DNA of 64,000 nt from Flavilitoribacter nigricans DSM 23189 = NBRC 102662 (GCF_002646595.1 NZ_PDUD01000011.1:186001-250000); one strand, 5' to 3'. Shown: positions 43,239-53,195, counted from the stretch's first letter. Translations and numbers: made by a program. The notes: generated by a model from the sequence alone, not told the origin.

Positions 43239-44939
43239 TTATAAACGGCCGGCTTTCAGTTCCTTTACCGCATAATTTGCCGCTCTGGCCGTCAGGGCCA
43301 TGTACGTCAGGGAAGGATTCTGGGTACCGGTGGAGGTCATGCAGGCGCCGTCCGTCACAAACACATTGGGGCAGGCGTGCAACTGGTTCCAGCGGTTGAG
43401 CATGGAGGTAGCGGGATCGTGCCCCATCCGGACCCCGCCCATCTCGTGGATATCGAGCCCCGGCGCCTGCCCGCTATCGCCGGCGTGGATGTCCCGGCAT
43501 CCCGATTTTTCGAGCATCTGCGTACTTTGTTCCAGAAAATCCTGCAGTAGTTTTTCATCGTTTTCCTGGTAGCCGACCGAAGTGATCAGCCGGGGAACAC
43601 CCCATTCGTCGGTCTGGTCTTCGCTCAACCGAACGTGATTTTCCGCAATGGGGATCGTTTCGCCCTGCATCATCATGTAGATGCTCCATTCGCCCGGTTC
43701 GGAGATCTTCTTTTTGAAATCGGCCCCGATGCGGTGTTCTTTTTCGGGGCGACTCCAGGTTTTGCGGGTGGCCGTGTAGAAACACATATAGCCCCGCATG
43801 AAATCCATTTCCTGTCGCTGCACATTGCGGAAATTGGGCATCATGATGGCGGTGGGCCTGCGGCCGTAGTAATAGGAATCCGGCAGACCGTCCCAACTAG
43901 CCGTAACGGAACCCCGATAATTGTGGAAGGCTATGTATTTGCCCAGGATTCCGTGATCATTCCCCAGTCCCTGCGGGAAGCGATCGGAAGTGGAATTGAG
44001 CAGGATCAGATTGGTATTCAGACAGGAGGCATTGACGAAGATGACGCGGGCGAAATACTCCGTCGTTTCGTGGGTCAGACGGTGTACGACCCGCACCCCG
44101 TTTGCCCGTCCTGAGTCTTCATCGTAAATGATGGAATGGACCACCGAGTCGGGCTGCACGGTTAAATTACCCGTTTTTTGAGCCCAGGGCAGGGTAGAGG
44201 AATTGGAACTGAAATAAGCTCCGAACGGACAACCCCGGTAGCAAAGATTCCGGGCCTGGCACTGGCCGCGACCCTGCTGACTGTGGATTTCCCGGGGCTG
44301 CGTCAGGTGGGCGCAGCGGCCGATGACCGCCCGCCTATCCGGATAGTGCTCCTGGATGCGCTGCTGCAATTCTTTTTCCACATCATTCATTTCCCAGGCC
44401 GGCAGGAACTCGCCGTCCGGCAGGGCATCCAGCCCGTCTTTATTACCGCTGATGCCGACAAAATTTTCCACATGGCTGTACCAGGGAGCGATGTCAGGGT
44501 AGCGGATCGGCCAGTCTACGGCATAACCGTCCCGGGCGGGTCCGGCAAAATCGTATTCACTCCAGCGCTGGGTTTGCCGCGCCCAGATCAGGGACTTTCC
44601 GCCTACCTGATAGCCACGGATCCAGTCAAAGGGTTTTTCCTGAATGTAGGGATGTTCCTGATCCCTGACGAAAAAATGCTCGGTATCTTCCCGGTAGGCA
44701 TAGCAGCGGGAGGTTACGGGACTTTCTTCCCGCATCTGGCGGGTGAGCTGGTTACGGTGTTCGAAATCCCAGGGATTATAGAGGGCAGTGGGGTAGTCTT
44801 CGACGTGTTTGACGTCCCGTCCCCGTTCCAGCACTAGGGTTTTCACACCCTGCTCGCAGAGTTCTTTGGCGGCCCAGCCTCCACTGATACCGGAGCCGAT
44901 AACGATAGCGTCGAAAGTATGATCATTCTGTTGGGTCAT
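43239..44939 (-). CDS. GMC-type FAD oxidoreductase (membrane-bound dehydrogenase flavoprotein)
   Basis: 566 residues. The FAD-binding motif IVIGSGISGGWAAKELCEQG (residues 12-31) is followed by GYQVGGKSLIWARQ, a cysteine-containing CYRGCPFGAYFSS, and a C-terminal ACMTSTGTQNPSLTYMALTARAA, typical of gluconate/sorbosone-type GMC dehydrogenases. The active-site His lies in DIHEMGGVRMG. It oxidises a sugar or polyol hydroxyl and passes electrons to a cytochrome or quinone; no cytochrome subunit is in the window. The gene for a gluconate 2-dehydrogenase subunit 3-like protein is 38 bp upstream on the same strand, so the two form a dehydrogenase pair. Confidence 0.9.
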   Translation of the reverse strand: MTQQNDHTFDAIVIGSGISGGWAAKELCEQGVKTLVLERGRDVKHVEDYPTALYNPWDFEHRNQLTRQMREESPVTSRCYAYREDTEHFFVRDQEHPYIQEKPFDWIRGYQVGGKSLIWARQTQRWSEYDFAGPARDGYAVDWPIRYPDIAPWYSHVENFVGISGNKDGLDALPDGEFLPAWEMNDVEKELQQRIQEHYPDRRAVIGRCAHLTQPREIHSQQGRGQCQARNLCYRGCPFGAYFSSNSSTLPWAQKTGNLTVQPDSVVHSIIYDEDSGRANGVRVVHRLTHETTEYFARVIFVNASCLNTNLILLNSTSDRFPQGLGNDHGILGKYIAFHNYRGSVTASWDGLPDSYYYGRRPTAIMMPNFRNVQRQEMDFMRGYMCFYTATRKTWSRPEKEHRIGADFKKKISEPGEWSIYMMMQGETIPIAENHVRLSEDQTDEWGVPRLITSVGYQENDEKLLQDFLEQSTQMLEKSGCRDIHAGDSGQAPGLDIHEMGGVRMGHDPATSMLNRWNQLHACPNVFVTDGACMTSTGTQNPSLTYMALTARAANYAVKELKAGRL

Positions 44940-44977
44940 GGATCAATGTTTTGGTGCCGACTCCGGGCCGGCGTAAG

Positions 44978-45538
44978 TCAAAGTGCCCAGGCTTTATCGC
45001 CGGCTTCGTAGGGAATGGAACCATCATATTTTCCCGGTACGGGAACGTATCGCAACGCCTGGGTAGCACCGGCTTCGGAGGTGAAATACCCCAGCAGGGT
45101 CAGGCCTTTCAGCAGTGAAAAATAATGAGGACCGCCGGCGGGTTGCTGTTCTTCGGCCTCCATATCCAGCTTTACCAGCAGTTCGTGACGTTGATCGGGA
45201 GATAATGCTAAAAATGATCTTCCGCCCGCTTCCCGGCTCCGCTGATCCAGTATAGCCAATCCGCTGCGCAAAACCTCCTGTGCACTTACCTCCAGACAGT
45301 CGCCTACGTAGCGATCCATAAACGGACCAATGCCGGCCGCTTTGGCTCCCGGTGAATCCGGCGTGTCCGGCAGAATGGTATCCGCTACCTCTTCGACTAC
45401 CTGAAGTTCATCCGGCGTAAAAAAAATGAGTTGATCCGGCGTGGCCGCCTCTTTACAAGCGGTTAGCCAGGTGGGAAGGCCGGCCATCGTCCCTCCGGCA
45501 ATGGCCATCAACAAACCTGTGGCGTCTCTTCGGTTCAT
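44978..45538 (-). CDS. Gluconate 2-dehydrogenase subunit 3 family protein
   Basis: 186 residues. An N-terminal twin-arginine-like signal MNRRDATGLLMAIAGGTMAG is followed by LTAC, which may also serve as a lipobox. The small-subunit body carries FFTPDELQVVEEVADTILP, DSPGAKAAGIGPFMDRYVGD and LLKGLTLLGYFTSEAGATQAL. The subunit co-folds with and carries the GMC flavoprotein across the Tat system. It is directly upstream of the GMC gene in one operon, and is divergent from the S45 acylase gene. Confidence 0.88.
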   Translation of the reverse strand: MNRRDATGLLMAIAGGTMAGLPTWLTACKEAATPDQLIFFTPDELQVVEEVADTILPDTPDSPGAKAAGIGPFMDRYVGDCLEVSAQEVLRSGLAILDQRSREAGGRSFLALSPDQRHELLVKLDMEAEEQQPAGGPHYFSLLKGLTLLGYFTSEAGATQALRYVPVPGKYDGSIPYEAGDKAWAL

Positions 45539-45703
45539 AGCGGTACAGATTTTAATAAATTGTCTTTACTCCCGGAGAAGGACAACGTTCATCCGGGCGC
45601 AGGTCGAAAAATACAAAACTTCCGCTTAGCTCCACGCCGAATTCAAATCCATCAACTCTTTTTGTATCTTTCCCAACAGCAGTATCCATTAAAAATTTCC
45701 GGT

Positions 45704-47848
45704 ATGATCTTATCCATGAAAGTAAGCAGACGATCTGCTTGCCAATCCCTTATTTGCGGAGTCATTTTGCTGATTTTTGGCTGTCTGACGCCCTCTGTCT
45801 TAAGCGGCCAGTCTGCGGATGAACTGGCCAAACAGGTCCAGATACGCCGCACCCAGTACGGCGTGCCGCACATTCTGGCACCGAGTCTGCGGGGTGCCGC
45901 GTTTGGCCTGGCTTACTGTGAGCTGGAAGATTACGGAGAGCGGGTGATCCGCCCACTGGTCTCCGCCCGGGGTGATCTGGCCGTACTGGACGGTTATGCG
46001 GCCATCGAAAGTGATCTCATCAATCAGCAGGGTTACGAAAGGGCCGCGGCCACTTATCATCTGCTCGACCACGAAACCCGGGAGATGATGGAAGGTTTTG
46101 CCCAGGGAATCAACTTTTACCTGCGGCAATATCCCGATGCCTTCCCGGTTTACAAAGACTGGACTTTTACCGGGTACGATGTAGCGGCTCTGACCACGGG
46201 CGTGGTCACGGAGGCGAACGGCCGTCGCTTTGTGGAACGATTGAAACGGGAAAAAGCCGAACGGGAATTACAGCTCACGGAGGCCGGCTCCAATTCCTGG
46301 GCATTTGCCCCCTCCCGTACTGCCTCCGGTAAGGCCATTCTGGTACGCAATCCTCACCTTTCCTGGTCGGCAGGCTATTATGAAGCCCAGCTTACCGTGC
46401 CGGGGCAGCTCAACTTTTACGGCGATTTTCGGATCGGAGGGGTATTTGCCATCATTGGTGGTTTTAGCGAATATCTGGGTTGGTCCACCACGAATAACCA
46501 CCCGGATCTGGACGAGATTTACGCCCTGGAAGCCGATCCTGAACGTGCCGACCACTATCTGATCGATGGCCTTTCCCTGCCACTGGAGAGAAAAATGGTG
46601 CGTGCGGAATTTAAGAACGGCCAGGCCCTGGCCTACGAAACCCGGGAATTCCTGTTCACCCCCTACGGCCCCGTTATCCACCGGGAAGACGGAAAGATCT
46701 ACATCCTGAAAGCAGCCGGAGACGGGGAATACCGGCGCGGGCAGCAATTCACCCGCATGTTGCTGGCCCGCAATCTGGAAGAATGGAAAGCAGCCATGCG
46801 GATGCAGGCCATCACCGCTTCCAATTATATGTACGCCGATGCCGAGGGCAATATTTTCTACGTTTGGAACGCCATGACCCCGGAGTTGCCGGTAGCGTCC
46901 GGTGGGGATACGGCTGCCGTAGCGGTACAGCGATCCGCCCAGATCTGGAGTAAGATCGTTCCGTTCGATGATCTGCCCCAGCTGCATAATCCCAAAGGAG
47001 GTTATCTGCATAATGAAAACGATCCGTTCCATTTTACCAATCTGCAGGAGATCCTGCGGCCGGACCAGTTTCCCGCACATTTTCCCCAACCCCGTCTGCG
47101 TCAGCGCAGTCAGCACAGTCTGCAACTGATCGACAACGAGGATAAGCTGAGTCTGGAAGAGGTGGTCAAGCGCAAACACAGCATGCGGATGCTACTGGCC
47201 GACCAACTGAAAGACGACCTCATCCGGGCCGTGCGGGCTGCAAAACCGAAACGGGAGATCCGGCAGGCCATCGATCATCTGGAAGCCTGGGACAATAGTG
47301 TAGCCGCTGAAAGCCGGGGCGGTGTGCTGTTTGAAAGCTGGTTCGTCAATTACGCCCGGCAGATGAAAGAACGCGAACTCTACGCCACGCCCTGGTCATT
47401 CGACGATCCGATGGCCACCCCGCGCGGTCTGGCGGATCCGGCCACGGCTGTCACCGCTTTTGGCGCTGCGGTAGATTCGCTGAAAGCGGCCTACGGACAG
47501 TGGGATCTGGCCTGGGGCGATGTGCACCGCCTGCGTCTGGGCGATGTGGACCTGCCGGTTGGCGGCGGCCCCGGTGGTCTGGGATGTTTCCGCGTACTGT
47601 GGTTCAACGAGGATAAGGACGGAAAAATGCGCGTGCGGGGCGGCGACGGCTGGCAACTGGCCGTGGAGTTCAGTGATCCACCGCGTGCCTATTCCATACT
47701 GGCTTACGGACAGACCAATAACGAAGATTCACCGCACCATACCGAGCAGGCGGAAATGTTTGCCCGAAATCAGATGAAAAAGGTGGCCTATACGGAAGAA
47801 GATATCCAAAGTAAGCTGCTGCGGGCGTACCATCCCGGAGAGGAGTAA
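45704..47848 (+). CDS. Penicillin acylase family (S45) hydrolase
   Basis: 714 residues from ATG at 45704; ATG at 45716 is also possible. A TATCTTTC -7-like box lies 32 nt upstream. The signal region ends in FGCLTPSVLSG (possible lipobox, unusual Phe at -2). An alpha chain to about residue 195 precedes the autocatalytic cleavage site EAGSNSWAF, where Ser196 becomes the Ntn nucleophile. The beta chain includes TNNHPDLDEIYALE and LVRNPHLSW. Family members hydrolyse amide bonds of penicillins or N-acyl homoserine lactones; the substrate is undecided here. It is divergent from the GMC/small-subunit operon and convergent with the LytTR regulator. Confidence 0.9.
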   Translation: MILSMKVSRRSACQSLICGVILLIFGCLTPSVLSGQSADELAKQVQIRRTQYGVPHILAPSLRGAAFGLAYCELEDYGERVIRPLVSARGDLAVLDGYAAIESDLINQQGYERAAATYHLLDHETREMMEGFAQGINFYLRQYPDAFPVYKDWTFTGYDVAALTTGVVTEANGRRFVERLKREKAERELQLTEAGSNSWAFAPSRTASGKAILVRNPHLSWSAGYYEAQLTVPGQLNFYGDFRIGGVFAIIGGFSEYLGWSTTNNHPDLDEIYALEADPERADHYLIDGLSLPLERKMVRAEFKNGQALAYETREFLFTPYGPVIHREDGKIYILKAAGDGEYRRGQQFTRMLLARNLEEWKAAMRMQAITASNYMYADAEGNIFYVWNAMTPELPVASGGDTAAVAVQRSAQIWSKIVPFDDLPQLHNPKGGYLHNENDPFHFTNLQEILRPDQFPAHFPQPRLRQRSQHSLQLIDNEDKLSLEEVVKRKHSMRMLLADQLKDDLIRAVRAAKPKREIRQAIDHLEAWDNSVAAESRGGVLFESWFVNYARQMKERELYATPWSFDDPMATPRGLADPATAVTAFGAAVDSLKAAYGQWDLAWGDVHRLRLGDVDLPVGGGPGGLGCFRVLWFNEDKDGKMRVRGGDGWQLAVEFSDPPRAYSILAYGQTNNEDSPHHTEQAEMFARNQMKKVAYTEEDIQSKLLRAYHPGEE

Positions 47849-47891
47849 GCTGCCGGAAGAGCCGTGGGTATTCACGAATATTTCCTCCGGC

Positions 47892-48638
47892 TCACTGGAC
47901 TTCCCGCAATCGTTCCAGCACATATTCGCGGCGGTGCCGGGATACGCTCAGCCGCGTACCGTCCCGCAATTTCAGATAGCCGCCTTCCTGTTTGTAATAG
48001 GCCGCGATACAACGGATCTGTACGAGGTGAGACTGGTGGATCCGAACGAAACCCGCCGCCGAGAGCAGCTCTTCGTATTCCCGCAGGGTTTTAGCTACCG
48101 TAATTTTCCGGTCGGGCAGCAGGATATGGGTGTAGTTGCCGTCTCCCTGGCATCGGATGATGTCCCGGATAAGAATGAATTCAATCTTATCCTTCTGGGG
48201 AATAGCGAGGCGTTTTTCTTCCGGTTCGGCCTCCAGGTTGTGGAGCAGTTCTCGCAGGCGGCTGTTTTCTTCGTGTTCCTGTTGCCGGGCTTTAACTTTG
48301 CCGATCGCTCCGGTGAGGTCTTCCGCCTGGATGGGTTTCAGCAGGTAATCAATGGCACTGTGGCGAATAGCCTGAATGGCGTAGTGATCGTAGGCGGTAA
48401 TAAAGATAAGGTGGAAATCGGTGGCCGGTAGTTGGGTGAGCCAGTCAAAAGCGCTGCCATCTTTTAATTCCACATCCAGCAAAGCCAGGTCGAACGACCG
48501 GCCGACGGCACAGCGCAAACCATCGGCAACCGAAGTAGCGGTACCCACCACCTCAACGTTGGGGCAGTACTCGGCCAATAAATCCTGCAAGTACGCCAGG
48601 TTATTCGCTTCGTCTTCGAGAATGATGGTTTTGAGCAT
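47892..48638 (-). CDS. LytTR-type response regulator
   Basis: 248 residues. The receiver domain starts MLKTIILEDEANNL, with phosphoacceptor Asp55 in LALLDVELKDGS and FITAYDHYAIQAIRH (Thr and Lys region, ending YLLKPI). The LytTR DNA-binding domain follows from about residue 145 (KIEFILIRDIIRCQGDGNYTHIL, KTLREYEELLSAAGFVRIHQSHLVQ). The kinase gene lies 101 bp upstream on the same strand, so this is a cognate pair (kinase transcribed first). The regulator activates unknown promoters, possibly its own operon. Confidence 0.94.
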   Translation of the reverse strand: MLKTIILEDEANNLAYLQDLLAEYCPNVEVVGTATSVADGLRCAVGRSFDLALLDVELKDGSAFDWLTQLPATDFHLIFITAYDHYAIQAIRHSAIDYLLKPIQAEDLTGAIGKVKARQQEHEENSRLRELLHNLEAEPEEKRLAIPQKDKIEFILIRDIIRCQGDGNYTHILLPDRKITVAKTLREYEELLSAAGFVRIHQSHLVQIRCIAAYYKQEGGYLKLRDGTRLSVSRHRREYVLERLREVQ

Positions 48639-48739
48639 AAGTGAATTTGATGAAATGATTGCTCCGGTAGCTTTCTTAAATCGGCTGAAAAGTAACGCAT
48701 AATCGCCGAAACCATTTCAGGTATTCCGATCTTTTGCGG

Positions 48740-51607
48740 CTAAACGTCGATCGGCATGGCGATCTGCACTTCCGTACCCAAGCCCAGATTTTCCTCATCG
48801 GTAGGCGAGGGGCTGTAAATGTGGACCTGGGCGGCGTCCCCGTAGACTAATTTCAAGCGTTCGGCATTGAGGGTCAGGCCGATCCCATTGCCCCGATGAT
48901 TGCCGTTGCGGGATGCTTTCATTCCCTGTCCATTGTCCCGAATACAGATCCAGAGTTGCCGGCTTTGTTCGCGGATATCCACCCAGAGTTTGCCCCGTTC
49001 CCGCAGGGGTGCAATACCGTGCAGGACCGCATTCTCCACGTAGGGCTGTAGAAGGAGCGGGGGTACGGAAATAGCCCGGGTGTCCAGTTGGTGGTCGATC
49101 TTCAGATCGTAGGTGAAATTGAAACGCAGCGCTTCCAGTTCGCAGTACTGGCCGACTACCTCGAGTTCTTCCTGTAGAGAAATGAAGTTTTCCCGCGTAT
49201 GGCGCAGAGAGGCCCGCAGCAGGCTGGCCAGTTTCCCGAGATAGGACTGCGCCCGGTCCGATTGTCCCGAACGGATGAGGTGCTGGATGGAATTCATACT
49301 ATTAAACATGAAGTGGGGATTGAGCTGGGAGCGGATCGTCTGCAACTGGGATTCCACTCGCTGACGCCGGTTCAATTCCCGGAGCCGCAGCCGGCGTTGC
49401 CACCAGAGCGTTAGCAGTCCGATGACCAGCCCCCCGCCGAGCAATCCCAATAAGAGCAGCAGGATGTTCTTCCGTTGCTGTTTATCGATCAGGGGCGGCC
49501 CGGCTTCCAGTGCCTGAAGCCGCGGCAGCATTTCTTCGGAATAGTGCTCCGCTCCACTCAGCGTGCTGCTTATTTTGCCGCTTCGGTCCATGAGGTAGAC
49601 CCGTGGATGCCGGTAATCATTAGTCTGTAAAAAAGTAGTCGCTACGGCCGGGCTGTTGATCCGGGCGTGCCAGTGCCGGATATTTTCTCCTCTGGTGATC
49701 GGGCTATTTCCCGGCGGGCCCAAATGGAGAAATACGAATTGTACTCCGGGAACGAGACCGGGAGTTTTTTCCATCACCAGGGTTTTATCCCAATAATTAT
49801 AGCCGCGAACGATCACGATTACCGACGGTTGGCCGTGCAGGTCGTACAGCGATACCGGCTGTCCGTCTTCGTCGTAAAGAGAAAGGTCGGGAAACATCGT
49901 TCCGGGTTTCTGGATGTCCTGCATTTTTTGAAAATGCTCCTGCAGTCGCCGGGTCAGTTTTCCTTCGGTGAAGATCGTTTGAAAATGTTGGAACAGGTGC
50001 TCCACCTGAGCGGGTTTGCTGCTTTGGTCCATCAATGACTTCAGGTTGTCAAAAGCGGTCTGGTAGAGCGGCCCGCCCGAATAGGTCAGCAGGGAAAAGT
50101 AATAAATGGGTTCGGAGGAACGGTAAATGAGGTTACCCATATTATTGCTCATGGAATCGAACATTTTACGTTGCAAATGGAGGTGTTGCAGCGCCCGGTA
50201 GCCCGGTAGTGAGCGTCCGTAACCATCATACATGATTTGATCATCGACGTATTCCTGATAATGCGGCGGTACCGGTTGGGGCGCTTCGGAACGGAATTGG
50301 AAAATATAGTGGAAAGAAAGGTTCAGATTGAGCGTTCCGGTCCGGAGAAAATCGATCTGCCGTTGTTGGAGAGCCACGAAATCGGGGGATAGTTGGTCCG
50401 CCAGTTCCGTGAGTTCCGCCTTGGCTTGTTTCGATTCTGCGAGGCGGTCCTGCCAGAATTGTTCCAGATCCGCTTCGTAGGGGCTATCCGGCTCGTTGGA
50501 TTCCATCAGATCGAGATAGCGCGGATAGGTCTCAAAAAATCGGGTGAGATAATGGCATTCCTCCCGGGTGTTTCCGCTGATCTGCCATTGATCCTTATTC
50601 AGGAGATGGAGATCTAGATCATTGCCGGGTTGCAGGTAGCCCCATAGCGTCGTTCCATAGAGATCAGTCAGTTGGAAAAAGGTCGCTTCGCGGATGGTAT
50701 CCTGCCATTCGAAGTTACCCTGCTCATCCACCCGTACCAGGTATTCGGCGTCTTCTCCCTGAAAATAGGGCGTTGTACGTAATAAAAAGGAACCGTTCTT
50801 GTGGGAAGGAGCCGAACCTTGGATCCGAGTGGTTATCTTACTGGCATCCATCCGGCCCTGCACCAAGGTATGAATGTCAAAGAAATAGTCCGGTCGTTTT
50901 ACATCCTTCTTTAGCAGTTCGTGCTGCTCCATGTACCGGATCCAGTTGGTTTCCGGATCGATATACAGGTCCCGCTGATCGTTAGCGCGGATGTGCCAGA
51001 GCCCGGCCTGTTTTTTTACCAGGGTCAGACGCGTGCCGTCGGGCGCTACCCAGGAAGTACCCGGCTCCACCGTTTTGGGGTGCAGATAGGACAAAAAGTG
51101 GGTGAATTTTTCGGTCAATTCGGGCATCACTACCCGCGTCTCCAACTGGTACCCGTCCGGTACGGCGTATCCCGTCCGGATGCTGTCCGGATTTTCCTGC
51201 CCGATCACCTGTCCGTAAAAGTCCATTTCAAAACGGACGGTATCTCCCTGGGGAGTCCGGTTCATGCGTTTGCCGATATTGTAGTTGCCGACCCGGATGC
51301 TTTTCCCGTCCGTGGAATTGTAGGCATAAATGTGCAGCCGGACCAGTTCCACGGAGTATCGGTCATCGGAACGGTCGAGTACTTCGAGCTGGTACTTTAA
51401 GGCCTGTTTGTAAAGCGTGGGAAAGCGGTAACTATTTTTTTGCGAAGGTGGCTGTTTGGGGTCGGGATAATAATCGCGTTGAAGATCGACCTCTATTTCG
51501 TAAGTCTGTCCCGGTTCGAGTTGAAGTTTAAACGTAGTGCCTGCCGACTGGCCGGTAAGCTGAGTTAACAGGGAGAGCGAGCAGAATAATAAAAGGATAA
51601 TTCTCAT
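48740..51607 (-). CDS. LytS-type histidine kinase with a degenerate TlpA/redoxin-like sensor module
   Basis: 955 residues. A signal peptide (to about residue 20) leads into a large beta-rich region of unknown fold (residues about 25-400) and a helical region. A redoxin-like module (about 565-690) reads GTMFPDLSLYDEDGQPVSL and VIVIVRGYNYWDKTLV. Where a TlpA domain carries WCxxC, this has YNYWDK, without either cysteine. A transmembrane helix (about 707-729) precedes the kinase core: LNPHFMFNSMNSIQHL with the phosphorylated His in PHF, and the ATPase N and G boxes at DNGQGMK and GNGIGLTLNAERL. It should sense an extracytoplasmic signal and phosphorylate the LytTR regulator encoded 101 bp downstream. 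Confidence 0.9.
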   Translation of the reverse strand: MRIILLLFCSLSLLTQLTGQSAGTTFKLQLEPGQTYEIEVDLQRDYYPDPKQPPSQKNSYRFPTLYKQALKYQLEVLDRSDDRYSVELVRLHIYAYNSTDGKSIRVGNYNIGKRMNRTPQGDTVRFEMDFYGQVIGQENPDSIRTGYAVPDGYQLETRVVMPELTEKFTHFLSYLHPKTVEPGTSWVAPDGTRLTLVKKQAGLWHIRANDQRDLYIDPETNWIRYMEQHELLKKDVKRPDYFFDIHTLVQGRMDASKITTRIQGSAPSHKNGSFLLRTTPYFQGEDAEYLVRVDEQGNFEWQDTIREATFFQLTDLYGTTLWGYLQPGNDLDLHLLNKDQWQISGNTREECHYLTRFFETYPRYLDLMESNEPDSPYEADLEQFWQDRLAESKQAKAELTELADQLSPDFVALQQRQIDFLRTGTLNLNLSFHYIFQFRSEAPQPVPPHYQEYVDDQIMYDGYGRSLPGYRALQHLHLQRKMFDSMSNNMGNLIYRSSEPIYYFSLLTYSGGPLYQTAFDNLKSLMDQSSKPAQVEHLFQHFQTIFTEGKLTRRLQEHFQKMQDIQKPGTMFPDLSLYDEDGQPVSLYDLHGQPSVIVIVRGYNYWDKTLVMEKTPGLVPGVQFVFLHLGPPGNSPITRGENIRHWHARINSPAVATTFLQTNDYRHPRVYLMDRSGKISSTLSGAEHYSEEMLPRLQALEAGPPLIDKQQRKNILLLLLGLLGGGLVIGLLTLWWQRRLRLRELNRRQRVESQLQTIRSQLNPHFMFNSMNSIQHLIRSGQSDRAQSYLGKLASLLRASLRHTRENFISLQEELEVVGQYCELEALRFNFTYDLKIDHQLDTRAISVPPLLLQPYVENAVLHGIAPLRERGKLWVDIREQSRQLWICIRDNGQGMKASRNGNHRGNGIGLTLNAERLKLVYGDAAQVHIYSPSPTDEENLGLGTEVQIAMPIDV

Positions 51608-51759
51608 GAGCGCCAGGATTTGGTCATTTGCTGTAATTTATCGCATTTGACCTACCCGCGCAAGCCCGGTTGACAGCCTGGTAGGCGTCATTTATTAACT
51701 GGTAAGCTATCCGTTGGAACAGTGGAGGCGATCAATTGTCCACCTCCACCGTTCCATCC

Positions 51760-52938
51760 TTACCGGATCAACTGGGCGACCGTACGATCGAGTTCTTCCA
51801 CCGTATTGTAATAATGCGGTGAGAGTCGCAGGGCCCATTCAACACCTTTCTCATCAAAATCGATCAGCGCCGATCCACGGAAAACCAAAGAGCTGTTGAT
51901 CCCCGCCTCTCGCAGGCGCGATTTGATCATCCCCGGTTTTTTGCCGGGAATATGGACAGTGACGATGCCACCGAGGTGTTCGCCCCGGTCCAGTACCCGG
52001 ATCTGATCGTAGGGTGCGAATCTGTCCCGCAGATACGCGGCATTGTTCTTTACCTGCCGGGCGATATTGTCCATCCCGACCTTCAGTGCGTATTCCACAG
52101 CTGCTTTAGCTCCGAGCACCAGGGCGTAGGCCCGTTCCCAGTTCTCAAATCGTTTGGCGCTGTCCACCAGTTCGTAGCGGTCGGCATCCGGCCAGGTGGC
52201 GCTGTGCAGATCGAGAAACAGTGGGGCCATCGCCCGCTCCAACACCCGGTCGGAAACGTAGAGAAAACCGGCTCCCCGCGGCCCCCGCAGAAACTTGCGG
52301 AAGGTCGCCGTCAGATAATCACATTGGATCTCCTGTACGTCGAGCGGCAGCTGCCCTGCCGACTGGCAGGCATCCACCAGGTAAAGGCAGTCGTACTGCC
52401 GGCAGAGCGCTCCGATCTCCGCCACGGGCTGGATCAGTCCGGAATTGGTCGGGATATGCGTGACGGCAACCAGGCGCGGCCGGTGCGCTTTGATCAGATC
52501 CTCCACGGAAGACGGATCGACCCCACCGGCGGGCAGGTCCGCCGCCCGCACCAGCTGGACGCCGAAGCGATCCTGCAATTGCAGAAAAGCGATCTGGTTG
52601 GAAACGTAGTCGTTGTTGGTCGTGAGGATCACGTCTCCCCGTTCAAAAGGGATGGAAGACAAAGCGCGATTGTAGGAATCCGTAGCACTGGCCGTAAAGG
52701 CAATATTGTGGGCTTCAGTGTTCAGCAGGCGGGCTACTGCGGGATAAAATTCCTCAATTTCCTTGCGGGCCATGGCCGCCGCTTCGTAGCCGCCGTTGAG
52801 CAGTTCGAGTTCCAGATGATCGCGCATGGCTTCGATCACCGGTTTGGGCATGAGGGCTGCGCCGGCGTTGTTGAGATGGATAAAATTGGCTATCCCGGGA
52901 GTGTCTACCCGGAATTGCTGGATGTTCATATTGACCAT
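51760..52938 (-). CDS. Class V aminotransferase-like PLP enzyme
   Basis: 392 residues, ATG at 52938 (ATG at 52929 in frame). PLP fold type I with FIHLNNAGAALMPKPV at the start, SATDSYNRAL for the phosphate, VDACQSAGQLPLDVQ for the ring, and the Schiff-base Lys in TATFRKFLRGPRG. The C-terminal loop VFRGSALIDFDEKG lacks the catalytic Cys of NifS/SufS desulfurases (which have SGSACSS-type loops). A selenocysteine-lyase, kynureninase-like or EgtE-like sulfoxide-lyase activity is possible. It is isolated, between the kinase gene and pcm. Confidence 0.85.
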   Translation of the reverse strand: MVNMNIQQFRVDTPGIANFIHLNNAGAALMPKPVIEAMRDHLELELLNGGYEAAAMARKEIEEFYPAVARLLNTEAHNIAFTASATDSYNRALSSIPFERGDVILTTNNDYVSNQIAFLQLQDRFGVQLVRAADLPAGGVDPSSVEDLIKAHRPRLVAVTHIPTNSGLIQPVAEIGALCRQYDCLYLVDACQSAGQLPLDVQEIQCDYLTATFRKFLRGPRGAGFLYVSDRVLERAMAPLFLDLHSATWPDADRYELVDSAKRFENWERAYALVLGAKAAVEYALKVGMDNIARQVKNNAAYLRDRFAPYDQIRVLDRGEHLGGIVTVHIPGKKPGMIKSRLREAGINSSLVFRGSALIDFDEKGVEWALRLSPHYYNTVEELDRTVAQLIR

Positions 52939-53195
52939 AAGGTTAATAATTTCGGGGAATTGAATATGGATTGTGGGTTATTGAAAGTACTGACGTAAAC
53001 TGGTTGGAGCCGGACTGTCTTTGAAACGTCAGCGTCAAATCACTTCGCGTCAAGTATAGAAGGTTTACTTAACAAAACATTTCAGCGGTAATTGGTTCGA
53101 AGACAGGTGGGATTTCTGCCGTATCCCCCGGATCGGCGACAAAATAGAGCAGGTAATAACGGTCAGCGTGGGAGAGGAGCCGACTGTCTGTCGGG

